From positions 930,001 to 994,000 of the forward strand of contig NZ_BFCB01000003.1 of assembly GCF_003569045.1 (NCBI RefSeq): a stretch of DNA of 64,000 bases, written 5' to 3'. The translations under genes and the position numbers were made by a program. The notes under the pieces were generated by a model. The model did no database searches. It was not told the origin of the DNA and saw only the letters and a list, made by a program, of their open reading frames with translations. The DNA is from Aggregatilinea lenta (lineage in GTDB: Bacteria; Chloroflexota; Anaerolineae; Aggregatilineales; Aggregatilineaceae). Below, one piece after another: positions 35,840 through 44,518 of the stretch (positions within the stretch are counted from its first letter, which is position 1; the number at the start of each line of letters is the position of its first letter).

Positions 35840-36025
35840 GTTGTGTACGGGCGTAAGCCATTCGCCCCTACGACTCCGGTGATCCTGCCTTTTGTAGGGG
35901 CAGGTTTCTAACCTGTCCTGCACTTCAAAAAACCGGGCGGGTCACAGACCCGCCCCTACACAATCTGTCGGATACTCGTATTTCTCCCCTCTCCAGCGCC
36001 GACTGGAGAGGGGCCGGGGGTGAGG
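35840..36025. repeat. Cluster of dispersed palindromes between the PsrABC-type and cytochrome b genes
   Basis: Three GTAGGGGC-family units occur in a row: one ending CGCCCCTAC at about 35872; one with CAGGTT 35901-35906 and AACCTG 35910-35915; one with GGGCGGGTC 35935-35943 and GACCCGCCC 35947-35955. A CAGGGG-type unit follows (CCCCTCTCCAG 35986-35996, CTGGAGAGGGG 36003-36013, tail CCGGGGGTGAGGTC). The rest of 35826-36098 shows no gene. Confidence 0.75.
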
Positions 36026-36098
36026 TCTCTTCGCCCATCTACCCTGCCCCAATTCCGGGGCGTTTTCTCACGCGATACGCTGGTTGTCCCTGATCCCG

Positions 36099-37133
36099 AT
36101 GCGTCCAAACTTCTTTCACCATCTACACCCGCCGACGATTCCCGCCCAGCAGTCCCGGTGGCGTTACACGCTGGGTGCGGGCGGCACGGCGATCTTCCTG
36201 GTGCTGGTGCTGGGCATCACGGGCGCGCTGGAAATGTTCTACTACGTGCCGACGCCGGACGAAGCCGCGCTCTCGGTGCAGACGCTGACGTATCACGTGG
36301 CGCTCGGGGGGCTGGTGCGCGGCGTGCATTACTGGGCGGCGCAGCTTTTGCTGGTCGTGGCGACGGTGCACCTCGTGCGCGTCGTGATGACCGGGGCCTA
36401 CGCACCCCCGCGCCGCTTTAACCACCTGCTGGGCCTGATCCTGTTCGTGGCGCTGATCCTGCTGGACTTCACCGGCTACGTGCTGCGCTGGGATCAAGGT
36501 GTGCAGTGGGCGCTGGTGGTCGGCACGAACCTGATCAAGTCGATCCCCGGCGTGGGCGAGACGCTGTACCGCGTGACCGTTGGCGGAGCGCGGCCCGGTC
36601 CCGCCACGCTCACCCGCTTTTATGCGTGGCACATCTTCGGGCTGGGGCTGGTGGCGATCTTTTTCATGGGCTGGCACATCTTCAAGGTGCGGCGCAACGG
36701 CGGCATTGCGGTCCCGCCGCCGACGCTGCGTCCCGATCCGGCGCGCATCACGCGCTACGAGCTGGTGCGGCGCGAAGTGCTCGCCATGCTGATTACTGGC
36801 GTGGTGCTGCTCGTGCTGGCGGCGTTTGTGCCCGCGCCCATCGCCGTGCCGATCGCGGATGTCACCGCGCCTTCCGCCGACGCGCGCGCGCCGTGGTTCT
36901 TCCTGTGGGTGCAGCACATGCTGGGCTGGGGCGATCCGTTCGTATGGGGCGTCGCCGTGCCGCTGATCGTGCTGATCGTGCTGGCCGCGATTCCGTACGT
37001 GCTGGCGCGTCCCGCTGAGGCGGAACTGGGGCGGTGGTTCCCGCGCTCCGGGCGGATCGCGCAGGGGATGCTGGGCGCGATTGCGCTGGGCGTCGTCGTG
37101 CTGACTGTGCTCGGCTGGCTGAGTGGAGAGTAA
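36099..37133 (+). CDS. Cytochrome b (b6-type) subunit of a Rieske/cytochrome b complex
   Basis: 344 residues. Paired histidines on two helices, in VHYWAAQLLLVVATVHLVRV and in YAWHIFGLGLVAIFFMGWH, are the expected ligands of two b haems, each pair 13-14 residues apart. Further hydrophobic helices extend to the C-terminus, giving roughly the combined size of b6 and a shortened subunit IV. It should oxidise quinol and pass electrons to the Rieske protein and multihaem cytochrome encoded next. ATG 36099 is chosen over the TTG at 36084; neither has a strong ribosome site. Confidence 0.88.
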   Translation: MRPNFFHHLHPPTIPAQQSRWRYTLGAGGTAIFLVLVLGITGALEMFYYVPTPDEAALSVQTLTYHVALGGLVRGVHYWAAQLLLVVATVHLVRVVMTGAYAPPRRFNHLLGLILFVALILLDFTGYVLRWDQGVQWALVVGTNLIKSIPGVGETLYRVTVGGARPGPATLTRFYAWHIFGLGLVAIFFMGWHIFKVRRNGGIAVPPPTLRPDPARITRYELVRREVLAMLITGVVLLVLAAFVPAPIAVPIADVTAPSADARAPWFFLWVQHMLGWGDPFVWGVAVPLIVLIVLAAIPYVLARPAEAELGRWFPRSGRIAQGMLGAIALGVVVLTVLGWLSGE

Positions 37134-38378
37134 ATGACCATACGCCGCACCATCGCCCTTGCGTCGCTCCTGTTTTTAGCCGCGCTGCTGGCCGCGTGGT
37201 GGTCCGACGACCGCCGCACGGACCCGGTCGGGCTGACGCCCTCGCTGACCGGGCAGGTCGAGTACTGCACCACCTGCCACGCGGATCTGCCGGAGATCAG
37301 CCCGTCGCATCCGGTCGAGACGTTCGGCTGCGTGATCTGTCACGGCGGGGAGCGGCTGGCGCTGGATGCGGATCTGGCGCACAGCACCTTGCGCGGCGGC
37401 GCGAACCCATCCGATCTGGCGGTGGTCGAGCAGTCGTGCGGCGGCGCGGAATGTCACAGCGGCAGCCCTGATGACGACAGCGACCACATCCAACGCGTGA
37501 TGACCAGCGTGCAGGCGACCTATACCGGGGCGATTGCCAGCATCCGCTATACGTTCGGCGCGCAGCCCGACCTCACCGCGCACGCCGGGGTCTATGCCGT
37601 CGCGGATGAGGTGATCACCAGCGAAACGGGCCTCTTCGCCATCGACGCGTTCGATCCGGCAGCGGAGACGAACCCGTTCGTGCAGGCGTTTGGGGAACGC
37701 TGCCTGACGTGCCACCTCAGCGCCGATCCGCCGGAGGGCGACGCCTACGCCCGGCTGACCGGCTGCGCGGCGTGCCACACGCCGGGTATTGAGGGCATGG
37801 AGAACGGTCAGGTCCACCGCCTGACGACCGCGATCCCCTATACGCAGTGCAACACCTGCCACAACCGGGGCAACTACGACCTGCGCGCGATGGAGTTCGT
37901 CGAGCGGACCGACACGCCGACCGACCGCCTGCACGATTATTACCAGCCGATCGCGGAGTTCACGCAGTGCGAGTACACGCTGGACTGCATCGACTGCCAC
38001 ACGCGTGTGGAATCGATGGGCGACGGCGACATTCACTCTAATCAGGCAGAGATCGAATACGTGCAGTGCAAGACGTGCCACGGTACGCCCGACGAACTGC
38101 CGCTGACGCACACCATCACCGGCGAGGATGACCTCGCGCTGAAGCTGGCCTTTCTGAACCCCGTGACGGACTTGCGGGTGGGCGATACGATCCTGGTGAC
38201 GGAGCAGGGCGAGCCGCTGTGGAATACGCGCGTGATGCCAGACGGCACGTATACGCTGGTGGGCAAGGCGACCGGGCAGACGTTCACCTTCAACCCGGTG
38301 ATGGGCACGGCCTGCCAGCAGGACCCCGCCAATCAATTGTCCGCGTCATGCCACGCATGCCACGCGGTGGAGCGATAA
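37134..38378 (+). CDS. Nonahaem cytochrome c
   Basis: 414 residues. After one N-terminal membrane segment ([17 protein letters not shown]) there are eight CXXCH motifs (CTTCH, CVICH, CLTCH, CAACH, CNTCH, CIDCH, CKTCH, CHACH) and one CX4CH motif (CGGAECH), so nine potential c haems. Many spare histidines could serve as sixth ligands. It starts directly after the cytochrome b stop and precedes the Rieske gene, so it probably replaces cytochrome c1 or f as electron acceptor of the complex and carries electrons outside the membrane. Homologs in octahaem/cytochrome c554 groups exist, but I cannot place it in a named family. Confidence 0.88.
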   Translation: MTIRRTIALASLLFLAALLAAWWSDDRRTDPVGLTPSLTGQVEYCTTCHADLPEISPSHPVETFGCVICHGGERLALDADLAHSTLRGGANPSDLAVVEQSCGGAECHSGSPDDDSDHIQRVMTSVQATYTGAIASIRYTFGAQPDLTAHAGVYAVADEVITSETGLFAIDAFDPAAETNPFVQAFGERCLTCHLSADPPEGDAYARLTGCAACHTPGIEGMENGQVHRLTTAIPYTQCNTCHNRGNYDLRAMEFVERTDTPTDRLHDYYQPIAEFTQCEYTLDCIDCHTRVESMGDGDIHSNQAEIEYVQCKTCHGTPDELPLTHTITGEDDLALKLAFLNPVTDLRVGDTILVTEQGEPLWNTRVMPDGTYTLVGKATGQTFTFNPVMGTACQQDPANQLSASCHACHAVER

Positions 38379-38382
38379 GACT

Positions 38383-38805
38383 ATGGACGAGATGCCGCGT
38401 CGTGACTTCTTGAAGCTGGTGACGAATGCGCTGTTGGGCGTCAGCGGCCTGTTGGGATTGGGCGGGCTGGTGCGCTACCTGGATTTTGAGGCGGAAGCAC
38501 CCCCGCCGGAGGTGTTCGAGCTTGGCGCGGCGGCGGATTATCCGCCTGGCTCCTCGACCGTGCTGCCGGACGTGCCCGCCGTGCTGATCCATGACGAGGC
38601 GGGCTTCCGCGCGATGAGTCTGGTGTGCACGCACCTGGGCTGCACCGTCGAGCCGAATGCGGCGGGGGATGGCTACGTGTGCCCGTGCCACGGATCGCGC
38701 TACGACGCGGCGGGCGCGGTGCGTCGCGGCCCGGCATCCGATGCGCTGCCCGCGCTGCGCGCCGAGGTGACCGGCGACAGCCAACTGCGCCTCACCCTGA
38801 GTTAA
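38383..38805 (+). CDS. Rieske [2Fe-2S] protein with Tat-type N-terminus
   Basis: 140 residues. The N-terminal PRRDFLKL is a twin-arginine signal, followed by an uncleaved-looking membrane helix ([17 protein letters not shown]). Cluster ligands are CTHLGC and CPCHGS, with the two cysteines and two histidines in normal order. It completes the cytochrome b/multihaem c quinol-oxidising unit. The gene starts four bases after the nonahaem cytochrome stop. Confidence 0.95.
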   Translation: MDEMPRRDFLKLVTNALLGVSGLLGLGGLVRYLDFEAEAPPPEVFELGAAADYPPGSSTVLPDVPAVLIHDEAGFRAMSLVCTHLGCTVEPNAAGDGYVCPCHGSRYDAAGAVRRGPASDALPALRAEVTGDSQLRLTLS

Positions 38806-38988
38806 CGCCCTCCTCGTTCGTGCCGCAAAGCGCCGATCCGCCCCCGAAATGGTTACTTTTGGGGAGTGCGCAGGATTGCCCGCCGATCTTATACTCTGCG
38901 ATATCATTCACCACGTGCTCTAACGCTGGTCGTGCGCCTTTTCCCGCGATTGTTTGCGGCATTGCGTGGCAAGAAGAGGAAACTGCTT

Positions 38989-39765
38989 GTGGCATCCCAA
39001 AGCTCAACCACTGAACGCGACGATCGGCGTCTGGTCGTCGTGGTGATTCCCACCTACGACGAAAAGGAAAACATCGCGGACCTCATCGCCGACATCTTGA
39101 GCCAGCAGCCCAAGGTCGAGGGTTTCGACCTGGATGTGCTGGTATCCGACGGTCACTCCAAGGACGGCACGCAGGAGATCGTCACCCGGATCGGCGCGGC
39201 GAACCCGAAGGTTCACCTGCTCGACGTGCGCGAGCGCGGCATCGGCGTCGGCCTGTACAACGGCTTCGTGCACGCCATCGACGAGTTGGGCGCGGACGTG
39301 CTGATCGAGATCGACGCGGACTTCCAGCACAATCCCTCGGACATCCCCGCGCTGCTGGCGGGCATCCGCGAGGGCTACGACGTGGTGATCGGCTCGCGCT
39401 TCGTGGAGGGCAGCGTCAACAAGATGCCGCTGCACCGCCGCATCCTCAGCGTGGGCGCGAATCTCGTCATCCGCACCATGCTCGGCCTGAAGCGCATCAC
39501 CGAGATCACCACCTCCTACCGCGCGTTCACCAAAGAGATCTTCCTGAAGGTCGATCCCGAAACGGTCCCCTGGGGGCAGGAGAAGTCATTCATCGCCGTG
39601 CCCGTGTTCCTGGTGCGCATGATCGACGCCGGGGCCTCCGCCAAAGAGATCCCGATGACCATGCACCCCCGCGTGCGCGGCTACTCCAAGATGGATTTTT
39701 CGCGCTACATCCGCGACATCTTCGTGTTTTCGATCCGGTCGCGTCTGGGTCTTGAGAAGAAGTAG
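38989..39765 (+). CDS. Family 2 glycosyltransferase (dolichol-phosphate mannosyltransferase-like)
   Basis: 258 residues from GTG 38989, chosen for AGAGGAA upstream; an upstream in-frame GTG at 38866 gives a basic N-terminus not typical of the family. VVVIPTYDEKENIADLI starts the GT-A fold; LIEIDADFQHNPSDIPAL holds the metal-binding D-x-D; VIGSRFVEG follows. This is the DPM1/polyprenyl-phosphate sugar transferase group, which moves a sugar from a nucleotide donor to a lipid-phosphate carrier at the membrane. No C-terminal membrane domain is present. It is unrelated to the respiratory genes upstream. Confidence 0.9.
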   Translation: MASQSSTTERDDRRLVVVVIPTYDEKENIADLIADILSQQPKVEGFDLDVLVSDGHSKDGTQEIVTRIGAANPKVHLLDVRERGIGVGLYNGFVHAIDELGADVLIEIDADFQHNPSDIPALLAGIREGYDVVIGSRFVEGSVNKMPLHRRILSVGANLVIRTMLGLKRITEITTSYRAFTKEIFLKVDPETVPWGQEKSFIAVPVFLVRMIDAGASAKEIPMTMHPRVRGYSKMDFSRYIRDIFVFSIRSRLGLEKK

Positions 39766-39797
39766 CGCGGACGGATCGCCGTTCGAGGAGACAACGA

Positions 39798-39832
39798 CCA
39801 CCCCGCCGGATCAGCGCGATCCGGCGGGGTGG
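39798..39832. terminator. Bidirectional terminator-like hairpin between convergent genes
   Basis: CCACCCCGCCGGATC 39798-39812 pairs perfectly with GATCCGGCGGGGTGG 39818-39832 across a five-base loop. It sits between the glycosyltransferase stop and the htpG stop. There is no T-run on either side. Confidence 0.75.
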
Positions 39833-39844
39833 CTTGTGTATGGG

Positions 39845-41779
39845 CTAATCTGCGCTCGTGGGCCGTGTGGCAAGCTGAAGCATGTCCAGCAGGTCGGATG
39901 CCAGCACGCCGGGGTTGGGGTGGATGCCGTCCGCCAGCAGCGCCAGTTCGTACAGCATGTCCACGCCGCGCTCCAGCACCGGGTCGCTGCGGTCGGCGTG
40001 CAGTCGCTCTGCGAGGTTCGCGATCAGCGCGTGGTGCGGGTTGATCTCCAAAATGCGCGCCGTGTCGGTCACTTCGCGGTCGAGCATGCGGTACAGCCGC
40101 TCCTGGTGGCGGTCCATCGTCCCGGCGGGCGTCACGAGGCGCACCGGCCCGCGCGACAGCAGCTTGCCGGCCCGCACCGACTTCACCCGCTCGCCCAGCC
40201 GCCCGGTGATGTAGCTCACGAGGTCGTCCAGCTCGTCCGCCTCGACCGTTTCTTCGTCCGGCTCGTCCTCCGGCGTGCTGCCGACGCCATCCAGGTTGAG
40301 GTCGTCGGTGTCCACCGCCACGAAGTCGTGCCCCTTGTAATTCATCAGGCTGGGGACCAGCAGCCCGTCGATGGTGTCCGTCAGGTACAGCACGTCGATC
40401 CCGCGTGCCCGGAACGCGTCGAGGTGCACACTGCGCGCCGCCGCCGCGTCGTTATCCGCCACGACGTAATAGATCGCCTTCTGCTCTGCGGCCATACTCT
40501 CAACGTACTCGTCTAGCGTGATGAGCTTCTCGTCGCGGCTGGACGCGAAGCGCAGCAGCGGCAGCAGGCGGTCGCGGTTGGCGAAGTCGGAGATCGCGCC
40601 GTGCTTGAGGAAGGCGCGGAACTCGTGCCAGAACGCGGTGTAGTCGTCCGGCGACTGCTCGGCCAGAGCCTTGATCTCGTTGATCACGTTGCGCGTGAGC
40701 ACGTTTTTGAGCTTGCCGACCAGCGGGTTGTCCTGGATCGTCTCGCGGCTGACGTTGAGCGGCAGGTCTTCGCTGTCCACTACGCCCTGCACGAACCACA
40801 GGTATTCCGGCAGCAGGTCGGTGTTGTACTCGTCGATCAGCACCTTGCGCGCGTAGAGCTTGAGGCCCGGCTCCTTGCGCGGCGTCAGCATCGAGCGCTC
40901 GGCGCTGTGCGGGATGTAGAGCAGGGCGTAAAACTGGAGCGGCGCGTCGGCGCGGGTGTGGATCACGCGGCGCGGCGGCTCGAAATCGAGCGTCAGGGAT
41001 GAATAGAAGCTGTTGTACGCCTCCTGCTCGATCTCGTCCGGCGACCTGCGCCACAGCGCGGTCTGCTGGTTGACGGGTTCCGGCGCGCGTTCTTCGACCT
41101 CTTCCGCCTGTTCCTCGCCCGGTTCTTCTTCGGCGGGCGCAGCGACTTTGCCCAGGTAGATCGGGAAGTTCACGTAATCGGAGTGGCGCTTAATGATGTC
41201 GCGCAGCCGCCACTCGGTCCCGAACTCGGCGGCGTCCTCGCGCAGCCGGATCAGGATGTCCGTCCCCCGGTGTTCCTTCTCCGCCGGTTCGATCGTGTAG
41301 CCGTCGTCGCCGGACGAAATCCAGCGCACGGCCTCGGCGTCGGGCCGGTACGAGCGCGACGTGACCTCCACGCGCTCCGCCACCATGAACACGCTGTAAA
41401 AGCCGACGCCGAACTGCCCGATAATCTCGGTCGCGGTTGGGGTGGCCTCGCCCTCGCCGACCTGGTCGAGGAAGGCGCGCGCGCCGCTGCGGGCGATGAC
41501 GCCCAGCCCGTCCACGATCTCGTCGGCGGTCATGCCGATGCCGGAATCGCTGATGAGGATCGTGTGGTTCGCTTCATCGACCGTGATATGGATCGCCAGC
41601 TCGGCTTCCTTGTCGAACACGTCCTCGTTGGTGAGCATCTCGAACCGCACGCGGTTGAGTGCATCCGAGGCGTTGGAGACGATCTCGCGCAGGAAGATTT
41701 CGCGGTCTTTGTAGAGCGAATGCACAAGAATATTGAGAAGCTGTTTGATCTCAGCTTGAAATGGTTGGTTTTCTGCCAT
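39845..41779 (-). CDS. htpG: Molecular chaperone HtpG (Hsp90)
   Basis: 644 residues from ATG 41779, with GGAG upstream; a longer in-frame opening from 41908 adds an unrelated N-terminus. GHKL ATPase motifs are clear: SNASDALNRVRFE, DSGIGMTADEI and GQFGVGFYSVFMV. The middle domain has the conserved ILPEYLWFVQGVVDSEDLPLN-type segment and NVSRETIQ. It is an ATP-dependent cytoplasmic folding chaperone acting as a dimer. An acidic glutamate-rich insert near residue 240-265 is slightly longer than in E. coli. No CIRCE element is visible upstream. Confidence 0.97.
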   Translation of the reverse strand: MAENQPFQAEIKQLLNILVHSLYKDREIFLREIVSNASDALNRVRFEMLTNEDVFDKEAELAIHITVDEANHTILISDSGIGMTADEIVDGLGVIARSGARAFLDQVGEGEATPTATEIIGQFGVGFYSVFMVAERVEVTSRSYRPDAEAVRWISSGDDGYTIEPAEKEHRGTDILIRLREDAAEFGTEWRLRDIIKRHSDYVNFPIYLGKVAAPAEEEPGEEQAEEVEERAPEPVNQQTALWRRSPDEIEQEAYNSFYSSLTLDFEPPRRVIHTRADAPLQFYALLYIPHSAERSMLTPRKEPGLKLYARKVLIDEYNTDLLPEYLWFVQGVVDSEDLPLNVSRETIQDNPLVGKLKNVLTRNVINEIKALAEQSPDDYTAFWHEFRAFLKHGAISDFANRDRLLPLLRFASSRDEKLITLDEYVESMAAEQKAIYYVVADNDAAAARSVHLDAFRARGIDVLYLTDTIDGLLVPSLMNYKGHDFVAVDTDDLNLDGVGSTPEDEPDEETVEADELDDLVSYITGRLGERVKSVRAGKLLSRGPVRLVTPAGTMDRHQERLYRMLDREVTDTARILEINPHHALIANLAERLHADRSDPVLERGVDMLYELALLADGIHPNPGVLASDLLDMLQLATRPTSAD

Positions 41780-42096
41780 TGCAGACTCCTGGTCTAGTCC
41801 CAAATCCACCGCTGTTATACAAAACGCTGTTGTACAAGCCGTCGCACTAGATTTATACCAGACGCGCATAAGAATCAAAGTAGAAAACAGGAAAACCCAC
41901 GGATGCAAAAAGGAGTGCGGTGGAACGCGTCTGCGGGATCGCTGCCCAACGCTGCCCCTACGCGATGCTGCGGAGATGCACGTGAACGGGCAAAATCGTT
42001 ATAAACTGGAAAACACGCTGGCCACTGTACCGGGGGATCGCTTTATCGTTAGGCAACATCGGCGGTGTTGGATTAGCAGACAGAGGACACACACGG
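41780..42096. other. Divergent intergenic region between htpG and the secreted hydrolase
   Basis: This 317-bp region must contain the htpG promoter (minus) and that of the hydrolase (plus). I see two near-copies of an ACGCTGTTGTACA / CGCTGTTATACA motif at about 41810-41846 but no CIRCE repeat, no HAIR/HspR-type palindrome and no RNA gene. Confidence 0.35.
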
Positions 42097-43128
42097 ATGG
42101 CTGGACACACGCACAAATGGTGGACGGCGCTGTTCGTCCTGGCGATGATCGTAACGAGTCTGTCGGGGGCCGGGCCGCTCCTGGCACAGGGCGGCGGAGA
42201 ACAGGACGGCGACGACGCGCCGTTCGAGGTCGGCAACGACCTGACGGTGGACGCGCTGCGCGAAATGAACATCGAGGGCAGCGACATCGTGCTGGAGCAG
42301 CAGCTCGCCAACGGCGTGAACTACGCGCAGTACATCGCCAGTTACACGTCCGAGGGCAACAAAGTCTACGGCCTGTTGACTATCCCCTTTGGCGATCCGC
42401 CGGAGGGTGGCTTCAAAGCCATCGTCTTCAACCACGGCTACATCCCGCCGGACTACTACGTGACCACTGAGCGCTATGTGGCCTACGTCGCGACGCTGGC
42501 GAACCACGGCTTCGTGGTCTTCAAGATCGACCTGCGTGGGCACGGCAATTCGGAGGGTGACCCGACCGGCACGTACTTCTCCCCGGCCTACACCATCGAC
42601 GCGATCGCCGCGTTCAAGAGCCTGCAAAAGCTGGACTTCATCGATCCCGACGGGATCGGGATGTGGGGGCACAGCATGGCGGGCAATCTCGTGCTTCGCG
42701 CGATGGAGGTCGAGCCGGGCATCAAGGCCGGGGTGATCTGGGCGGGCGCGGTCTACAGCTACGACGACTTCGTGACCTACCGCATCTCCGACCCCTCGCG
42801 GCCCGCCAACGCGGACGAGTCGCCCAGCCGCAGGCGGTCACGCGAGATCATCGAGACGTACGGCGAGCCAACCAGCGCCGAGCCATTCTGGCAGGCCGTG
42901 TCGCTCACCGAGCACATCGATTACCTGGAAAGTCCGCTGCAAATTCACCATGCCGTGGATGACCCGGTGGTCAACATCGGCTACTCGCGCGATCTGGTCA
43001 GCGTGCTGCAGGAACACGGCAAGGTGTACGAGTTCTACGAGTACGAGGGCGGCGGGCACGACATCGACTCGCCATATTTCAACACGGCGATGGAGCGCAC
43101 CATCGCGTTCTTCCAACTGTATCTGTAA
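42097..43128 (+). CDS. Secreted alpha/beta hydrolase (dienelactone hydrolase / S9-like)
   Basis: 343 residues. The signal peptide (ALFVLAMIVTSLSGAGPLLAQ) ends near residue 31. The catalytic serine is Ser193 in GHSMAGN; the acid is likely in HHAVDDPVVN and the histidine in GGGHDID. Residues 85-120 show the N-terminal strands and the oxyanion-hole HG (VFNHGYIPP). It hydrolyses an ester or peptide-like bond outside the cytoplasm. No linked genes indicate the substrate. A hairpin with a short T-run follows the stop. Confidence 0.87.
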   Translation: MAGHTHKWWTALFVLAMIVTSLSGAGPLLAQGGGEQDGDDAPFEVGNDLTVDALREMNIEGSDIVLEQQLANGVNYAQYIASYTSEGNKVYGLLTIPFGDPPEGGFKAIVFNHGYIPPDYYVTTERYVAYVATLANHGFVVFKIDLRGHGNSEGDPTGTYFSPAYTIDAIAAFKSLQKLDFIDPDGIGMWGHSMAGNLVLRAMEVEPGIKAGVIWAGAVYSYDDFVTYRISDPSRPANADESPSRRRSREIIETYGEPTSAEPFWQAVSLTEHIDYLESPLQIHHAVDDPVVNIGYSRDLVSVLQEHGKVYEFYEYEGGGHDIDSPYFNTAMERTIAFFQLYL

Positions 43129-43148
43129 GCGTAGAGGAATATGGGTAG

Positions 43149-43173
43149 GGGCGGAGCTTGCTCCGCCCGTTTT
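43149..43173 (+). terminator. Terminator-like hairpin after the hydrolase gene
   Basis: GGGCGGAGC 43149-43157 and GCTCCGCCC 43160-43168 form a 9-bp stem followed by GTTTT. The left flank GTAGGGGC shows that it derives from the dispersed palindrome family, here in a position to act as a terminator. Confidence 0.65.
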
Positions 43174-43194
43174 CCCGCGCCGCCTCACTCAGTG

Positions 43195-43222
43195 GTAGGG
43201 GCAATTCATGAGTTGCCCCTAC
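43195..43222. repeat. Complete GTAGGGGC-family palindrome
   Basis: Arms GTAGGGGCAA 43195-43204 and TTGCCCCTAC 43213-43222 flank the loop TTCATGAG. This is the best-preserved unit of the family in the window; the following GGATCGCC is shared with the unit at about 28990. Confidence 0.85.
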
Positions 43223-43301
43223 GGATCGCCTAACCGTGCTTTTGTCCATGAGATGCAGGGGATGCGGAAGCCCTGCACATAACCTGGGCCTCGTCCGCCC
43301 G

Positions 43302-44336
43302 TTACTCCGCCGGACCACTCACGTTGGCATCCTCGAAGCTCGCCATTTCCTGCAGCGTGCGCATCGCCGCCTCGACGATCGGGAACGACAGCACCGCGCC
43401 GCTGCCTTCGCCCAGCCGCATGTTCAGGTCCAGCAGCGGCTCCAGGCCCAGCGCGCGCAGCGCCGCGACGTGGCCGGGTTCCAGGCTGCGATGCCCCGCG
43501 ATCAGGAACTGCTCGACGCCCGGCGCGGCCTGTGCCGCAATGAGCGCCGCCGAGGTGCTGATCAGTCCGTCGATGACGACCGGAATCCGCGCCGCCGCCG
43601 CGCCGATCATCGCGCCTGCCATCGCCCCGATCTCGAATCCGCCGACCTTCATCAGCGTGTCCTGTCCAGCGGGGTCGTTGGCGGCCAGCGCGCGCTCGAT
43701 GATGGCGACCTTGTGGGCGTGCTGCGCGTCGTCGATGCCCGTGCCGCGCCCGGTAACAGTCGCCGCAGACTCGCCGGTGATGGCCGCGATGATGGCGCTG
43801 GCGGCGGTCGTGTTGCCGATGCCCATCTCGCCCACGGCCAGAATATCCAGCCCGCGCGCGATCTCCCGCTGCGCCACGTCCAGCCCCAGCCGGATCGACT
43901 GCTCGGCCTGGGCGGCAGTCATCGCCGGACCCACGCTGAAGTCCGCCGTGCCGGGCGCAACCTTGCCGTCCACGAGATCGGGATGCGCGTCGAATGCGCC
44001 CGCGACCCCCGCATCCACGACGAGCACGTGCGTGTTCATCTGGCGCGCGAGCACGTTGATCGCCGCGCCGCCGCCCAAAAAGTTGAGCACCATCTGCTGC
44101 GTGACCACTTGCGGGTAGGCGCTGACTCCCTGCGCGACGACGCCGTGGTCCCCGGCGAAGACGATCACGCTGCGGCGTGCAGGCAGCCACGCCAGACTGC
44201 CGGTCATACCGGCCAGCCGGATCGACAGGTCTTCCAGGCGGCCCAATGCTCCGGCGGGTTTGGTCAAAATGGCCTGTCGGGCGCTGGCGCTTTGCTGTTG
44301 CTTGACATCAAGAGCGGGAATTACGGGCAGATCCAC
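43302..44336 (-). CDS. cobT: Nicotinate-nucleotide--dimethylbenzimidazole phosphoribosyltransferase
   Basis: 344 residues, standard for CobT. TKPAGALGRLEDLSIRLAG, VFAGDHGVVAQGVSAYP, GEMGIGNTTAASAI and the C-terminal LGEGSGAVLSFPIV are hallmark sequences; the glutamate of LGEGSGA is the expected catalytic base. The enzyme makes alpha-ribazole phosphate from nicotinate mononucleotide and dimethylbenzimidazole for the lower loop of cobalamin. No other cobalamin gene is nearby and I see no B12-box riboswitch upstream. A short hairpin (TCCCGG 44374-44379 with CCGGGA 44384-44389) lies in the leader. Confidence 0.96.
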   Translation of the reverse strand: MDLPVIPALDVKQQQSASARQAILTKPAGALGRLEDLSIRLAGMTGSLAWLPARRSVIVFAGDHGVVAQGVSAYPQVVTQQMVLNFLGGGAAINVLARQMNTHVLVVDAGVAGAFDAHPDLVDGKVAPGTADFSVGPAMTAAQAEQSIRLGLDVAQREIARGLDILAVGEMGIGNTTAASAIIAAITGESAATVTGRGTGIDDAQHAHKVAIIERALAANDPAGQDTLMKVGGFEIGAMAGAMIGAAAARIPVVIDGLISTSAALIAAQAAPGVEQFLIAGHRSLEPGHVAALRALGLEPLLDLNMRLGEGSGAVLSFPIVEAAMRTLQEMASFEDANVSGPAE

Positions 44337-44458
44337 AGAGTTTATCCTTTGCGTGATGGGAAAATTACGGCGGTCCCGGTCTGCCGGGATCGCCTGAGCA
44401 GACTGCCCGCAGTTTTACCACGCTGATCCTGGCGCTGCTACCTACGCGCTTGAACACG

Positions 44459-44490
44459 AAAAAGGCCCTGGAACGCTGCGATCCGGAGCC
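44459..44490 (-). terminator. Rho-independent terminator after the dppD/dppF-like operon
   Basis: On the minus strand GGCTCCGGA (44490-44482) pairs imperfectly with TCCAGGGCC (44472-44464) and is followed by TTTTT (44463-44459). It lies 29 bases after the stop of the DppF-like gene. The rest of the 44337-44518 gap shows only the cobT leader hairpin. Confidence 0.75.
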
Positions 44491-44518
44491 TTATGTTTGT
44501 GGGTGGTCGCGCCGCGTC

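Noticed and set aside
41780-42096. CIRCE-type heat-shock operator before htpG
   Set aside because: No TTAGCACTC-N9-GAGTGCTAA-like inverted repeat is present; a GCACTAG fragment alone is not enough.
44337-44440. Possible cobalamin riboswitch before cobT
   Set aside because: I could not find a B12 box or the other conserved core segments; only a short TCCCGG/CCGGGA hairpin is present.
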